64,000 nucleotides of DNA from Shewanella saliphila (GTDB lineage: Bacteria > Pseudomonadota > Gammaproteobacteria > Enterobacterales > Shewanellaceae), in assembly GCF_014648295.1 (NCBI RefSeq), contig NZ_BMQV01000004.1:62001-126000 (forward strand), given 5' to 3'. The notes below the pieces were generated by a model, which ran no database searches, was not told the DNA's origin, and worked only from the letters and a program-made list of their open reading frames with translations. The position numbers were made by a program, and so were the translations under genes. The stretch's first letter is position 1. Each line of letters opens with the position of its first letter. Of the stretch, positions 19,211 through 29,532 are shown piece by piece.

Positions 19211-20313
19211 TATTTATGCTCCTGAGCTGACAATACTTGCGTGTTGTTTTGTGCCGTTTTTATCGATTTACTCAGGTCATTCACTTTAATCCCGTCGCGC
19301 ATATTCACGAGTCCTTGCACTACGATGTTGTCGCCAATATTGACGCCAGACTCAATCAATACCTCATCTTTGATCCTTGCGCCTAATACGACTTCTTTAC
19401 GCTGGGCGACATTGTCTTGGTTTATAACGTAAACGAATCGTTTAGTGCCCGAATATTCAAGCGCTTGTACTGGAACGATAGGAGCTGAAACACTCGGAAA
19501 TGTTAACGTTGCAGACATCATCATGCCGGGTTTTAGTTGGCCATTTTTATTATCGAACTGGCTACGAATGTTGAGGTTAAGGGTTTGCGTGTTTACTCTT
19601 GGATCAATTGCAATGATGTTGCCGGTAAAGGTGGTGTCTGCCCATGCTCTGCTACTGGCATTAACCGGCATACCTGTGCTCAAAAGTGACAAGTATTGTT
19701 CTGGCACTTGTAAATCTAATTGCAGTATTGATAAATCATCTAACGACAGTAACTCTTCATTCATACTGACCATTTTGCCTCGGCTAAAATTGACTAAGCC
19801 GGTATTGCCGCTAAAAGGGGCGGTTACTGTGTGATAGGCTAAATCGGTTTGTGCTGATTGCAGGCGGGCGAGGGCAATGTCGACACTGGCTTTTTGGGCT
19901 TCAATTTCGGTTTGGGTAATGGCGTTAACGTTGATAAGTTTTAAAAACTCGTTGAGTTTACGGACTTCATCTTTGTGGTAAGCCTGCGCCTCTAATACAT
20001 TGGCTTTCGCTTTGCTGTTATCAAGAGTGAGTAGGGTTTGCCCTTTGCTCACATGTTGATTTGAGCTCACTTTAATGGAATCAATTTTTCCACCAACTTG
20101 CGGTGCAATCATCACTGAATCGGTGGCGACAAGTTTACCAATAAGTGTGACTGACTGTGATAACTCATGTTGTTCAACATTTGCTGTCATAACGGGGATG
20201 ATTTTTTCAACCCGTTGAGGCTTTGACGCAGCAAAAACATTGGTACTTAATACGCTGCTGGTGACGATCACAAAGGCTGCTGAAAACGTATTTAAGCCGA
20301 GTTTCTTAATCAT
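19210..20313 (-). CDS. RND efflux periplasmic adaptor subunit (membrane fusion protein)
   Basis: A 367-residue adaptor with an N-terminal hydrophobic segment ending around VFAAS (signal peptide or anchor), a lipoyl-like half-motif (GGKIDSIKVSSNQHVSKGQTLLTLD), a short alpha-helical hairpin (about 115-155), then beta-barrel and membrane-proximal domains. It links the permease to an outer-membrane channel. It is the first gene of the operon, and its stop codon overlaps the permease start. No regulator gene is adjacent; a palindrome (ATATGGCCATAT, 20365-20376) about 50 bases upstream may be an operator. Confidence 0.92.
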   Translation of the reverse strand: MIKKLGLNTFSAAFVIVTSSVLSTNVFAASKPQRVEKIIPVMTANVEQHELSQSVTLIGKLVATDSVMIAPQVGGKIDSIKVSSNQHVSKGQTLLTLDNSKAKANVLEAQAYHKDEVRKLNEFLKLINVNAITQTEIEAQKASVDIALARLQSAQTDLAYHTVTAPFSGNTGLVNFSRGKMVSMNEELLSLDDLSILQLDLQVPEQYLSLLSTGMPVNASSRAWADTTFTGNIIAIDPRVNTQTLNLNIRSQFDNKNGQLKPGMMMSATLTFPSVSAPIVPVQALEYSGTKRFVYVINQDNVAQRKEVVLGARIKDEVLIESGVNIGDNIVVQGLVNMRDGIKVNDLSKSIKTAQNNTQVLSAQEHK

Positions 20314-20364
20314 GTTGGGAATTCTCTATAAACAATGCGCAGGACACGCAAATTGTGAATTAGC

Positions 20365-20376
20365 ATATGGCCATAT
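20365..20376. promoter_or_regulatory. 12-bp perfect palindrome upstream of the RND operon
   Basis: ATATGGCCATAT is a perfect palindrome 52 bases upstream of the adaptor start. It could be an operator; no cognate regulator is visible nearby. Confidence 0.35.
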
Positions 20377-20464
20377 TGTAATTATGTTTTGTAAAATTTA
20401 TCGTAAAGTAATGTAAAGCTTTTGGTTTTGTTTGTAACAAGGCACTTAGTTTTATTTAGTGCAA

Positions 20465-20494
20465 CAAAAAAGCCATATCGAATGATATGGCTTT
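20465..20494 (-). terminator. Terminator of the exported coiled-coil protein gene
   Basis: Minus-strand AAAGCCATATC pairs with GATATGGCTTT around a four-base loop, followed by a T-run. It lies 24 bases after the stop at 20518. Confidence 0.85.
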
Positions 20495-20517
20495 AAGGTT
20501 TAGCAAAGTGTTAAGGC

Positions 20518-21765
20518 TTACTTTTCGATAGGCTCGTTGGTAAACTCAATATTTTGCTTTTTAGTGGCAGGTGAAACACCCATAAAGTATTCGTAGCCTT
20601 TGTCTGAAGAGGTCTTTTTAGCGTCTTCATCACTGAGCTTAATACTGGTTTGGTCAGAAAACAGCGTGTACTTCGCTTTAGGTTTGTCTGCTGGTTTTGG
20701 TGTTGCTTTTGCCGTTGGCTTAAGGATCCCTTTTGGAAGCTCTGCCACGACTGATGGCGTTTGGCTACTTGGCGCTGTTGCTGTTTTAACATTGCTGAAC
20801 TTGTAGTTAAATACGCCGTTACCTTCAATGTTTTCAACACTGGATTGGTCTTGGTCTTGGTAAGAGGCCAAAATGCCATGCTTGCCTAATGGAATTTCGT
20901 GGAACAGCTTTTTACCGGTACCGACTTTTACGCCGTTAACAAACCAATCTGCTGGCACGTTACTGACTAATGTCACCATGGCCGATTTTAAGCCTAGTTG
21001 TTCATTAAGCATTTCATCGATTTTGTTGTTATAAGATGGCTTGAACTTCATGGCCACTTTATATTGTAAACCGCCTTTCATGTTCATGTTGGCGTCGATG
21101 ACTTCGTAAGAAAGCAGCACACTTTTATCATTTAAAAAGGGTGATTCATTACGGGTACTGCTTAAAATACTGCTTTTTGACTCTTTTAAACAATCAGCAA
21201 TAGTTTGGTATTTAGAACACTCAGTCGAACCATTGATATTAATTGGTAGAGTGCTGCTTGATTTTGATAGGTCAGCAATTAAGCGGTTAGTAATATCAGT
21301 TTTAAGCTTAAATAACTGCTGGCTTTTAGTCGCACGTTGTTTATTGATGGATTCGTATTCTGACAGGATTTGCTCTTTTTCATCTTCAAGGCGTTTACTG
21401 TCTTGTTCTGCTTTTAGGGTTAACTCATCAACCAAAGTGACAGATTCTTCAATTTGCTTGTAAGTGTTTGGCAAGGTTATCTTTGTGCGGATAGCCTCTG
21501 GTAACCCTTCGATTAATTCATCATAACGTTGCTGTTCTGATGCGATGGTTTTTTTAAGACCTTCAACGTCGTAGGCTTTCTTGTTAAGTTGAGAGAATTT
21601 GTCATTCACATTGATCAGCAGACTGTCGATATCATACTCGGTTTCGATTTGGTTAAGCGTCTGTTTTTCTGATTTGGTGATGACTTCGAGTGCCGCAAAT
21701 GAATTACTTGCGTATAAGCACAATAAAGCAAGGCTAATTGAACCGTATCTCACTGATCTCTCCAT
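20518..21765 (-). CDS. Exported coiled-coil protein of unknown function with PEGA-like segment
   Basis: I do not recognise the family of this 415-residue protein. It begins with a clear signal peptide (hydrophobic core about 8-20, cleavage near SFAA). A highly charged, coiled-coil-prone region follows (about 30-165), then a middle domain with two cysteines (about 180-195). A short segment near 290-335 (VPADWFVNGVKVGTG...PLGKH) resembles PEGA-type beta domains. The C-terminal tail is proline/lysine-rich (about 345-380). It is a stand-alone gene with its own terminator and is probably periplasmic. Confidence 0.75.
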   Translation of the reverse strand: MERSVRYGSISLALLCLYASNSFAALEVITKSEKQTLNQIETEYDIDSLLINVNDKFSQLNKKAYDVEGLKKTIASEQQRYDELIEGLPEAIRTKITLPNTYKQIEESVTLVDELTLKAEQDSKRLEDEKEQILSEYESINKQRATKSQQLFKLKTDITNRLIADLSKSSSTLPININGSTECSKYQTIADCLKESKSSILSSTRNESPFLNDKSVLLSYEVIDANMNMKGGLQYKVAMKFKPSYNNKIDEMLNEQLGLKSAMVTLVSNVPADWFVNGVKVGTGKKLFHEIPLGKHGILASYQDQDQSSVENIEGNGVFNYKFSNVKTATAPSSQTPSVVAELPKGILKPTAKATPKPADKPKAKYTLFSDQTSIKLSDEDAKKTSSDKGYEYFMGVSPATKKQNIEFTNEPIEK

Positions 21766-22074
21766 TATATTTCTCTACAAGCTGGAACCATCGACACTCT
21801 GTAATGCGCTGAGTGTAATCAGCAAAGAGCAAAATAATCCGTTAATATTTTATAATACTTAAGTTATTTTGCCTTTACAAACAGATTGTGGTGCTTAGCT
21901 CACAATAAATTGACAAAATTTTGACACATGCAGATATAGCTACGAGTTTATATTGAAAATTTACAAATATAAACGGAAATAAACCGGTATAAAACAAAAC
22001 AGAGACCGAAGTCTCTGTTTTACACACAATTGTTACTTATAAAGAATCAAGCGTTGTTTATAAAGAAACAAACG
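21766..22074. other. Intergenic region downstream of ettA
   Basis: No gene is visible. The stretch holds the promoter region of the exported coiled-coil protein, an AT-rich block, a symmetric terminator at 21997-22021 and a 21-bp direct repeat at the ettA end. Confidence 0.6.
21997..22021. terminator. Terminator downstream of ettA
   Basis: AAAACAGAGAC pairs with GTCTCTGTTTT around a CGA(A) loop. It lies 54 bases past the ettA stop and reads as a terminator on the minus strand. Confidence 0.8.
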
Positions 22075-22078
22075 TTAC
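22037..22078. repeat. 21-bp tandem duplication overlapping the ettA stop codon
   Basis: Two adjacent 21-base units, both beginning TTATAAAGAA, are nearly identical. The second unit contains the ettA stop codon (22075-22077). Confidence 0.7.
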
Positions 22079-23742
22079 TTGTTAATACGTTTATATTTTA
22101 ACCGATGCGGTTCAACGACATCGGTGCCCATTGTATTTTTAAGCCAGCTTGAATATTCAGTGTAGTTGCCTTCATAGAAGTTCACTTGGCCTTCATCACG
22201 GTAGTCTAAAATATGAGTCGCGATACGGTCGAGGAACCAACGGTCATGGGAAATAACCATGGCGCATCCAGGAAATTCAAGTAACGCTTCTTCTAATGCT
22301 CGTAACGTTTCAACATCTAAGTCGTTGGTTGGCTCATCGAGTAATAATACGTTACCGCCAGCTTGTAAGAGTTTAGCTAAGTGAACACGGTTTCGCTCAC
22401 CACCGGATAATGTACCAATGATTTTTTGCTGATCGCCACCACGGAAGTTAAAGCGGCCTACATAAGCGCGACTTGGGACTTCGGTATTGTTGATGCGCAT
22501 GATATCAAGGCCACCTGAGATTTCTTGCCAGACGGTATTTTTATCATTCATAGAGTCACGGAACTGCTCAACCGATGCAATTTGCACTGAGTCGCCAACA
22601 GAAATACTGCCGCTGTCTGGCTGCTCTGCACCTGAAATCATTTTAAATAATGTTGATTTACCTGCGCCGTTAGCACCGATAATGCCGACAATCGCACCTT
22701 TAGGTACGGTAAAACTAAGGTTATCGATTAATACTCGGTCACCGTAAGACTTAGTGAGATTATTAACTTCGATAACCTTGTCACCTAAACGAGGTCCTGG
22801 TGGAATAAACAACTCGTTAGTTTCGTTCCGCTTTTGATAGTCATTGGTGTTCAACTCTTCAAAACGCGCCATACGGGCTTTGCCTTTTGATTGACGGCCT
22901 TTAGCACCCTGGCGAACCCATTCTAATTCTTTAGCAATGGTTTTCTGGCGCGCGCTTTCTGTAGATGATTCTTGCTGTAAACGTGCATCTTTTTGCTCGA
23001 GCCAAGACGAGTAGTTACCTTCCCACGGAATACCTTCACCGCGGTCAAGCTCTAAAATCCAACCGGCTGCGTTATCTAAGAAGTAACGGTCATGGGTAAT
23101 GGCCACGACGGTACCGTTATACTCTTGTAAAAAATGCTCTAACCACGCCACTGACTCAGCGTCTAAGTGGTTGGTTGGTTCATCAAGTAACAGCATTTCT
23201 GGTTTTTCAAGAAGCAGACGACAAATTGCGACACGGCGACGTTCACCACCCGATAGCACTTCAATTTTGGCATCCCACTCAGGTAAACGCAGCGCATTGG
23301 CGGCACGTTCTAGAATATGTTCAAGGTTATGCGCATCTTGCGATTGAATAATCGCTTCTAATTCACCTTGTTCTTTTGCCAGCGCATCAAAGTCAGCGTC
23401 TGGTTCTGCATAGGCGGCATATACTTCATCTAAACGGGTTAAGGCATTTTTGGCTTCGCTTACCGCTTCTTCGATGGCTTCGCGCACAGTTTGTTGTTCA
23501 TTTAAGCGCGGCTCTTGCGGTAAATAACCAATTTTAAGCCCCGGCATTGGGCGAGCTTCACCTTCAATTTCGGTGTCAAGACCAGCCATAATACGCAATA
23601 AGGTTGATTTACCTGAGCCATTTAAGCCAAGTACACCAATTTTTGCGCCAGGGAAAAAGCTTAACGAAATGTCTTTTAAAATTTGCTTTTTAGGTGGAAC
23701 AATCTTGCCCACACGAAGCATGCTATATACAAATTGAGCCAT
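22075..23742 (-). CDS. ettA: EttA, energy-dependent translational throttle ABC-F ATPase
   Basis: A 555-residue soluble ABC-F protein with two ATPase domains: Walker A GLNGSGKST (about residue 40) and GANGAGKST (about 355), signatures LSGGERRRVA and LSGGERNRVH, and Walker B LLLLDEPTNHLD/LLLDEPTNDLD. The linker carries the arm and charged P-site tRNA-interaction motif typical of EttA (about 240-310). EttA binds the ribosomal E site and gates entry into elongation according to the ATP/ADP ratio. Length and start (MAQFVYSM) match the family. Confidence 0.97.
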   Translation of the reverse strand: MAQFVYSMLRVGKIVPPKKQILKDISLSFFPGAKIGVLGLNGSGKSTLLRIMAGLDTEIEGEARPMPGLKIGYLPQEPRLNEQQTVREAIEEAVSEAKNALTRLDEVYAAYAEPDADFDALAKEQGELEAIIQSQDAHNLEHILERAANALRLPEWDAKIEVLSGGERRRVAICRLLLEKPEMLLLDEPTNHLDAESVAWLEHFLQEYNGTVVAITHDRYFLDNAAGWILELDRGEGIPWEGNYSSWLEQKDARLQQESSTESARQKTIAKELEWVRQGAKGRQSKGKARMARFEELNTNDYQKRNETNELFIPPGPRLGDKVIEVNNLTKSYGDRVLIDNLSFTVPKGAIVGIIGANGAGKSTLFKMISGAEQPDSGSISVGDSVQIASVEQFRDSMNDKNTVWQEISGGLDIMRINNTEVPSRAYVGRFNFRGGDQQKIIGTLSGGERNRVHLAKLLQAGGNVLLLDEPTNDLDVETLRALEEALLEFPGCAMVISHDRWFLDRIATHILDYRDEGQVNFYEGNYTEYSSWLKNTMGTDVVEPHRLKYKRINK

Positions 23743-24005
23743 GTTTATTCAGTCTAATTGTCAACAATGATGCAGATAATTCTACTGTATTCTTTGCGTA
23801 ACTCAACTGTCGTTTGCAGGTTTTCTGTTGTGGCTTTATTTATGCGTACAGGGCCAAGGAGGTTGGTAGTGTATTAGCTCTTCAACATGAATCGTTTTGT
23901 ATTGAGAACACAGTGAATTTCATGTTGTTTATACTGTGAATAATTATCGTTGCAGAGTAGAATACCGCGCAACCTTACTATATAGATAATGATGTTGGAG
24001 CTACC

Positions 24006-25259
24006 ATGTTGAAAAAAGCGATGAATATTGCGGATTACGATCCAGAATTATTTAAAGCCATTGAAGATGAAACTTGTCGTCAAGAAGAGCACATCGAATT
24101 GATTGCGTCTGAAAACTATACCAGTCCACGTGTGATGGAAGCGCAAGGTTCTCAGTTAACAAACAAGTATGCTGAAGGTTATCCAGGTAAGCGTTACTAT
24201 GGTGGGTGTGAGTATGTTGATGTTGTTGAAACATTAGCCATCGAACGTGCAAAAGAATTATTTGGTGCCACTTACGCTAACGTGCAACCACATTCTGGTT
24301 CACAAGCAAACAGTGCAGTATTCATGGCGTTATTACAGCCAGGTGACACAGTGTTAGGCATGAACCTAGCGCACGGTGGCCATTTAACACACGGTTCTCC
24401 AGTTAACTTTTCTGGCAAACTTTACAACATCATTCCTTACGGTATCGACGAGTCTGGTAAAATTGACTATGACGAAATGGAACGCTTAGCGGTTGAACAT
24501 AAGCCTAAGATGATGATTGGCGGTTTCTCTGCTTACTCAGGTATTGTTGACTGGGCTAAAATGCGTGAAATTGCAGACAAAATTGGTGCTTACCTATTTG
24601 TTGACATGGCACACGTTGCAGGTTTAATTGCTGCTGGTGTGTATCCTACGCCAGTACCACATGCTCATGTTGTTACCTCTACTACGCATAAAACATTAGC
24701 TGGCCCTCGTGGCGGCATTATTATTTCTGCAGCTGACGATGAAGACTTATACAAAAAGTTAAACTCTGCGGTATTCCCTGGCGGCCAGGGTGGTCCATTA
24801 ATGCATGTTATCGCCGGTAAAGCGGTCGCATTTAAAGAAGCATTAGAGCCAGAATTTAAAGTATACCAGCAGCAAGTCGTTAAAAACGCTAAAGCCATGG
24901 TTGAAGTGTTTTTAGCCCGTGGTTATAAAATCGTTTCTGGCGGTACTGAAAACCACTTAATGTTGGTTGACTTAATCGGTCGCGACTTAACCGGTAAAGA
25001 AGCCGACGCGGCTTTAGGCAGTGCCAACATTACGGTTAACAAAAACTCTGTGCCTAACGATCCACGTTCACCATTTGTGACATCGGGTATCCGTATCGGT
25101 TCACCAGCCATTACTCGCCGTGGTTTTAAAGAAGCTGAAGCGAAAGAGCTGACAACTTGGATTTGTGACATTTTAGATGATGCATCTAACACTGATGTCA
25201 TTGAGCGCGTTAAAGGCCAAGTATTGGCATTGTGTGCTAAGTTCCCTGTATACGGTTAA
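24006..25259 (+). CDS. glyA: Serine hydroxymethyltransferase
   Basis: A 417-residue PLP enzyme. The PLP lysine lies in [14 protein letters not shown] (about residue 229), and the substrate and PLP motifs ELIASEN (about 30) and YPGKRYYGG (about 60) are present. It converts serine and tetrahydrofolate to glycine and methylene-THF, the main one-carbon source. It has a GGAG ribosome site, stands upstream of nrdR and is separated from it by a terminator at 25320-25346. Confidence 0.98.
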   Translation: MLKKAMNIADYDPELFKAIEDETCRQEEHIELIASENYTSPRVMEAQGSQLTNKYAEGYPGKRYYGGCEYVDVVETLAIERAKELFGATYANVQPHSGSQANSAVFMALLQPGDTVLGMNLAHGGHLTHGSPVNFSGKLYNIIPYGIDESGKIDYDEMERLAVEHKPKMMIGGFSAYSGIVDWAKMREIADKIGAYLFVDMAHVAGLIAAGVYPTPVPHAHVVTSTTHKTLAGPRGGIIISAADDEDLYKKLNSAVFPGGQGGPLMHVIAGKAVAFKEALEPEFKVYQQQVVKNAKAMVEVFLARGYKIVSGGTENHLMLVDLIGRDLTGKEADAALGSANITVNKNSVPNDPRSPFVTSGIRIGSPAITRRGFKEAEAKELTTWICDILDDASNTDVIERVKGQVLALCAKFPVYG

Positions 25260-25319
25260 TCATGTTTGTTTTGGCGTTGAGGTTTAGGTTAACCTTGCGC
25301 CACAAATAGGATAAACTTT

Positions 25320-25346
25320 AATGGCCGCTAATTTTAGCGGCCATTT
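25320..25346 (+). terminator. Terminator of glyA
   Basis: AATGGCCGCTA pairs with TAGCGGCCATT around ATTT, followed by TTG and TTTT. It sits in the 107-base gap before nrdR. Confidence 0.85.
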
Positions 25347-25366
25347 TGTTTTCTGCAGGAGGTTCA

Positions 25367-25816
25367 ATGCATTGCCCTTTTTGTAGCGCGACCGATACCA
25401 AAGTCATCGATTCTCGTTTAGTGGCCGACGGTCACCAAGTACGTCGTCGCCGGGAATGTACCGAATGTCATGAACGTTTTACGACCTTTGAAGGCGCTGA
25501 GTTAGTGATGCCTCGGGTGATAAAACGCGATGGCACCAGACAACCCTTTGATGAAGAAAAACTGCGCGGCGGCATGCTGCGTGCAGTTGAAAAACGTCCG
25601 GTATCAATTGATGAAATCGAACAGGCGCTGAGTAAAATTAAATCCACTTTACGCGCCACTGGCGAGCGTGAAGTCGACTCTGAAATGATTGGTAATTTGA
25701 TGATGGAGCAATTAATGAGCTTAGATAAAGTGGCTTATATTCGCTTTGCTTCAGTTTATCGTGCATTTGAAGATGTGTCTCAATTTGGCGAAGCAATCGC
25801 TAAATTACAAAAATAA
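25367..25816 (+). CDS. nrdR: Transcriptional repressor NrdR
   Basis: A 149-residue NrdR. The start is the ATG at 25367 (MHCPFC), with GCAGGAGG upstream; the frame extends seven codons further up but without conservation. An N-terminal zinc ribbon (CPFC...CTEC, residues 3-34) is followed by an ATP-cone (about 49-139). NrdR represses ribonucleotide reductase genes in response to dATP/ATP. It opens the conserved nrdR-rib-nusB cluster. Confidence 0.97.
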   Translation: MHCPFCSATDTKVIDSRLVADGHQVRRRRECTECHERFTTFEGAELVMPRVIKRDGTRQPFDEEKLRGGMLRAVEKRPVSIDEIEQALSKIKSTLRATGEREVDSEMIGNLMMEQLMSLDKVAYIRFASVYRAFEDVSQFGEAIAKLQK

Positions 25817-25889
25817 TCACTACCTCAGGCCATGATTACCCATTGTTATAAATGACAAATGCTTTATGGCATTCAAAGAGAGTTCAACC

Positions 25890-27032
25890 ATGTCTAACTG
25901 GTCTAGCGTCGATATTGAAATGATGAGCCGAGCCATTATGCTGGCAGAACGAGGCCGCTATACCACAAGGCCTAATCCTTGTGTGGGTTGCGTTATTGTC
26001 AAGCAGGGACAGATTATCGGTGAAGGGTATCATCAACGTGCTGGGCAAGGGCATGCTGAGGTTAACGCACTTAAGATGATCCAAGATCAAGGATTATCAG
26101 CTCAAGGCGCTACAGCATATGTGACTTTAGAACCGTGTAGTCATTATGGCCGAACCCCGCCGTGTGCATTGGGGCTTATTAATGCCAACGTCGCGAGAGT
26201 GGTTGTGGCTGTGACCGATGCCAACCCGGAAGTGTCTGGGCGTGGTATTGCCATGCTTGAAGAGGCGGGTATTGAGGTTGATGTCGGCTTATTAACAGAA
26301 CAAGCTTATGGATTAAACCTTGGGTTTATGAAGCGGATGAAAACCGGTTTACCCTGGGTGACGGTAAAAGTGGCATCTAGCCTTGACGGCAAAACAGCCT
26401 TGTCTAATGGCGTGTCTAAATGGATTACCGGTACTGCTGCACGCGCAGATGTGCAAAAATACCGCGCAAGCCACTGTGCATTAATCACCGGTGTTGAAAC
26501 GGTTTTGGTCGATGACCCAAGTTTAAATGTGCGTTTTGAATCATTGGGCGAGTTAACCACTCGCCATACTCCTGATGAGATTTTTCAGCCACTCAGAGTG
26601 GTATTAGATAGCCGTGCAAGATTAACCGCAATTCAGCAACTTTTTACCATTGAAAGCCCGATTTTATTGGTATCAGGCTGTGATTATCCGCCAGAGGTTA
26701 AAGCGGCTTTTCCTGCTCATGTGTCATTTTTAATTCTAGAGTGTGATTCGTCGGGTAGAATCCCGTTGCTGGCCTTGTTAACGTATTTGGGCAACACGGC
26801 CAACTCAGTATTAGTCGAGGCCGGGGCTACGTTGGCAGGGGCATTTGTGGCTCAAGGACTGGTGGATGATATTGTGCTTTACCAAGCGCCTAAAATCCTT
26901 GGTAGTCATGGTCGTAGTATGCTGCAGCTTCCTAATTACAGTGCGATGGAGCAAACACCTGCCTTGCAGTTAATCGACGAGCGAAACGTAGGGCAAGATA
27001 AGCGTTATATCCTTAGATATCAAACCAATTAA
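25890..27032 (+). CDS. ribD: RibD, bifunctional riboflavin deaminase/reductase
   Basis: A 380-residue enzyme starting at MSNWSSVD (25890); eight upstream in-frame codons look non-genic. The N-terminal deaminase domain (about 1-145) has the zinc motifs HAEVNAL and PCSHYGRTPPC. The C-terminal reductase domain (about 150-378) begins with VKVASSLDGKTAL. It catalyses the second and third steps of riboflavin synthesis from GTP. It lies 73 bases after nrdR. Confidence 0.97.
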   Translation: MSNWSSVDIEMMSRAIMLAERGRYTTRPNPCVGCVIVKQGQIIGEGYHQRAGQGHAEVNALKMIQDQGLSAQGATAYVTLEPCSHYGRTPPCALGLINANVARVVVAVTDANPEVSGRGIAMLEEAGIEVDVGLLTEQAYGLNLGFMKRMKTGLPWVTVKVASSLDGKTALSNGVSKWITGTAARADVQKYRASHCALITGVETVLVDDPSLNVRFESLGELTTRHTPDEIFQPLRVVLDSRARLTAIQQLFTIESPILLVSGCDYPPEVKAAFPAHVSFLILECDSSGRIPLLALLTYLGNTANSVLVEAGATLAGAFVAQGLVDDIVLYQAPKILGSHGRSMLQLPNYSAMEQTPALQLIDERNVGQDKRYILRYQTN

Positions 27033-27095
27033 TATGCTGTTGCAAACTGTAAAATCTGAGCGACAGCAAAGAATAAAAATCAAAAGTGAGTCATT

Positions 27096-27752
27096 ATGTT
27101 TACTGGGATAATCGAAGCCCTTGGCACATTACGTAAAATTGATCGTAAAGGTAACGATATACGCCTAACGGTTGCGAGTGGAAAGTTAGATTTAGCCGAC
27201 GTTAAATTGGGCGACAGTATTGCAACCAATGGCGTTTGCTTAACAGTAGTTGAATGCCTGGCAGATGGTTATGTTGCCGATATTTCAGCTGAAACTGTCG
27301 CGCTAACCGGTTTCAGTCGTTATCAAGTTGGCCAAAAAGTAAACCTTGAAAAAGCTGTCACAGCGACGACAAGATTAGGTGGCCATATGGTTAGCGGTCA
27401 TGTTGATGGTATCGCTAAAGTTGAGCAATGTGCTTATCGAGGCAAGGCGTTAGAGTTTTGGTTGTCGGCTCCAGCGTCTCTGAGCCGTTATATCGCCCAT
27501 AAAGGCTCTATCACCATCGATGGTGTGAGCTTAACGGTCAACGAAGTCGATGGAACGCGATTTCGGTTAACGATTGTGCCTCATACTGCTGGCGAAACCA
27601 CCTTAGTAGAGTTAAAGGTTGGCGATAACGTTAATATTGAAGTGGATTTAATCGCCCGTTATTTAGAGCGGTTAATGCAACCAGAAGCAAACCCTGAACC
27701 GACTTCAGGAGTGACAATGGAGCTGCTCGCTAAATCGGGTTTTTTACGCTAA
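27096..27752 (+). CDS. ribE: Riboflavin synthase (alpha subunit)
   Basis: A 218-residue riboflavin synthase with the family start MFTGIIEALG and two repeated lumazine-binding domains (about 1-95 and 96-200). Paired motifs such as VNLEKA and VNIEVDLIARYLERL mark the repeat. It joins two dimethylribityllumazine molecules to give riboflavin. It sits between ribD and ribBX; symbols ribC and ribE are both in use for this enzyme. Confidence 0.97.
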   Translation: MFTGIIEALGTLRKIDRKGNDIRLTVASGKLDLADVKLGDSIATNGVCLTVVECLADGYVADISAETVALTGFSRYQVGQKVNLEKAVTATTRLGGHMVSGHVDGIAKVEQCAYRGKALEFWLSAPASLSRYIAHKGSITIDGVSLTVNEVDGTRFRLTIVPHTAGETTLVELKVGDNVNIEVDLIARYLERLMQPEANPEPTSGVTMELLAKSGFLR

Positions 27753-27815
27753 TGACATATAAAAATTGTACCCAACATATTCAAATAATATAAATCGATA
27801 AATAAAGGTCTGACA

Positions 27816-28919
27816 ATGGCGCTACACAGCATAGAAGAAATCATTGAAGATATTCGTCAAGGTAAAATGGTTATTTTGATGGATGATGAAGACAGAGAGA
27901 ATGAAGGCGACTTGATCATAGCGGCTGACAAGGTCACCCCAGCAGCAATTAATTTTATGGCAACCTATGGGCGCGGACTTATTTGCCAAACGATGACCAA
28001 AGAACGTTGTATTCAATTAAATTTACCGTTAATGGTCACCAATAATAACGCTCAGTTTTCAACTAACTTTACTGTGTCGATTGAAGCGGCTACAGGAGTA
28101 ACAACCGGTATTTCTGCTCACGATCGCGCGGTAACCGTACAAGCGGCTGTCGCGAAAGATGCTAAAGCGTCTGATTTAGTGCAACCTGGTCACATATTTC
28201 CGTTAATGGCGCAAGAAGGTGGGGTATTAACGCGCGCGGGTCACACTGAAGCCGGCTGCGATTTAGCACGTTTAGCAGGCTGTGAGCCATCGGGCGTGAT
28301 TGTTGAAATTTTAAATGAAGACGGCACCATGGCCCGTCGTCCAGATTTAGAGATTTTCAGCGAAAAACACGGGATTAAGATGGGCACCATTGCTGATCTT
28401 ATTGAATACCGCAATACCAATGAAACCACGGTAGTACGTGAAGCGACCTGCAAATTACCGACTCGTTTTGGTGAATTTACCATGGTTACCTTTAGAGACA
28501 CTATCGATAATCAACTACACTATGCAATGGTTAAAGATGAAGTAAAGCCAAACTGTTTGGTACGTGTTCATTTACAAAACACCTTTAACGATTTATTGCA
28601 TTCTGAGCGCGATCAAAAACGCAGCTGGCCGTTAGAACAAGCCATGGAGCGAATAGCTGCCGATGGCGGTGTATTGGTGTTATTAGGTAATAATGAACAC
28701 CCAAGCGAGTTACTTGCAAAAGTAAAAGCGTTTGAAGCTGAAGATAATGGTGAGTCACCAGCTTCAGCAATGTGGCAAGGTACGTCACGCCAAGTCGGTG
28801 TCGGCTCACAAATCCTAGCCAGTTTAGGTGTCACAACCATGCGCCTATTAAGTTCGCCAAAACGTTATCATTCGTTGTCGGGCTTTGGTTTAGAAGTCAC
28901 TGATTATATAGGTGAATAA
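27816..28919 (+). CDS. ribBX: RibBX: DHBP synthase fused to a degenerate GTP cyclohydrolase II-like domain
   Basis: A 367-residue fusion. The N-terminal 3,4-dihydroxy-2-butanone-4-phosphate synthase domain (about 1-200) is intact, with [10 protein letters not shown] and the RAGHTEA motif. The C-terminal region (about 205-367) has the outline of GTP cyclohydrolase II but lacks its zinc site: where true RibA has the GS-RCDCG cysteines, this has an RVH...HSERDQKR stretch with no cysteines. This is the RibBX variant described in Proteobacteria including Shewanella, so the true GTP cyclohydrolase II must be encoded elsewhere. Confidence 0.93.
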   Translation: MALHSIEEIIEDIRQGKMVILMDDEDRENEGDLIIAADKVTPAAINFMATYGRGLICQTMTKERCIQLNLPLMVTNNNAQFSTNFTVSIEAATGVTTGISAHDRAVTVQAAVAKDAKASDLVQPGHIFPLMAQEGGVLTRAGHTEAGCDLARLAGCEPSGVIVEILNEDGTMARRPDLEIFSEKHGIKMGTIADLIEYRNTNETTVVREATCKLPTRFGEFTMVTFRDTIDNQLHYAMVKDEVKPNCLVRVHLQNTFNDLLHSERDQKRSWPLEQAMERIAADGGVLVLLGNNEHPSELLAKVKAFEAEDNGESPASAMWQGTSRQVGVGSQILASLGVTTMRLLSSPKRYHSLSGFGLEVTDYIGE

Positions 28920-29042
28920 ATCGAGTAATCGGTAAATTTAACAATTTCACTAATTGCATAGCGCTCAGGGCTAATGGCTGTGATATCATAGCGCCTCTTT
29001 TTGCCCCGAGCCGGGTGCTTTAGCTAATTTAGGTAAGATAGA

Positions 29043-29519
29043 ATGAACGTAGTTCAAGGTAATATCGAAGCGAAAAATGCCAAAGTGGCGATCGTAATAT
29101 CGCGATTCAATAGTTTTTTAGTTGAAAGTCTGCTTGACGGTGCAATAGACACATTAAAGCGTTTCGGTCAGGTAAGCGACGACAACATTACTGTTGTGCG
29201 TGTTCCTGGCGCAGTTGAATTGCCACTTGCAGCAAAGCGTGTTGCAGCAAGCGGAAAATTCGACGGAATCATTGCACTTGGTGCTGTGATCCGTGGCGGA
29301 ACTCCTCATTTTGATTTTGTTGCCGGTGAATGTAACAAAGGTCTAGCTCAAGTTGCTTTAGACTATGACCTACCTGTTTCATTTGGTGTATTAACAACCG
29401 ATACCATTGAACAAGCTATTGAGCGTTCAGGTACTAAAGCAGGTAACAAAGGTGGCGAAGCTGCCCTTGGTTTACTTGAAATGGTTAATGTACTGCAACA
29501 ACTAGAACAACAGCTGTAA
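29043..29519 (+). CDS. ribH: 6,7-dimethyl-8-ribityllumazine synthase
   Basis: A 158-residue lumazine synthase. Visible family motifs are SRFN (about residue 22), [12 protein letters not shown] (about 57) and [12 protein letters not shown] with the catalytic His (about 88), followed by the LTTDTIEQA region. It condenses the RibD/phosphatase product with the RibB product and forms icosahedral or pentameric assemblies. It is 123 bases downstream of ribBX and 13 bases upstream of nusB. Confidence 0.97.
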   Translation: MNVVQGNIEAKNAKVAIVISRFNSFLVESLLDGAIDTLKRFGQVSDDNITVVRVPGAVELPLAAKRVAASGKFDGIIALGAVIRGGTPHFDFVAGECNKGLAQVALDYDLPVSFGVLTTDTIEQAIERSGTKAGNKGGEAALGLLEMVNVLQQLEQQL

Positions 29520-29532
29520 TAGTAGGAAAAGT

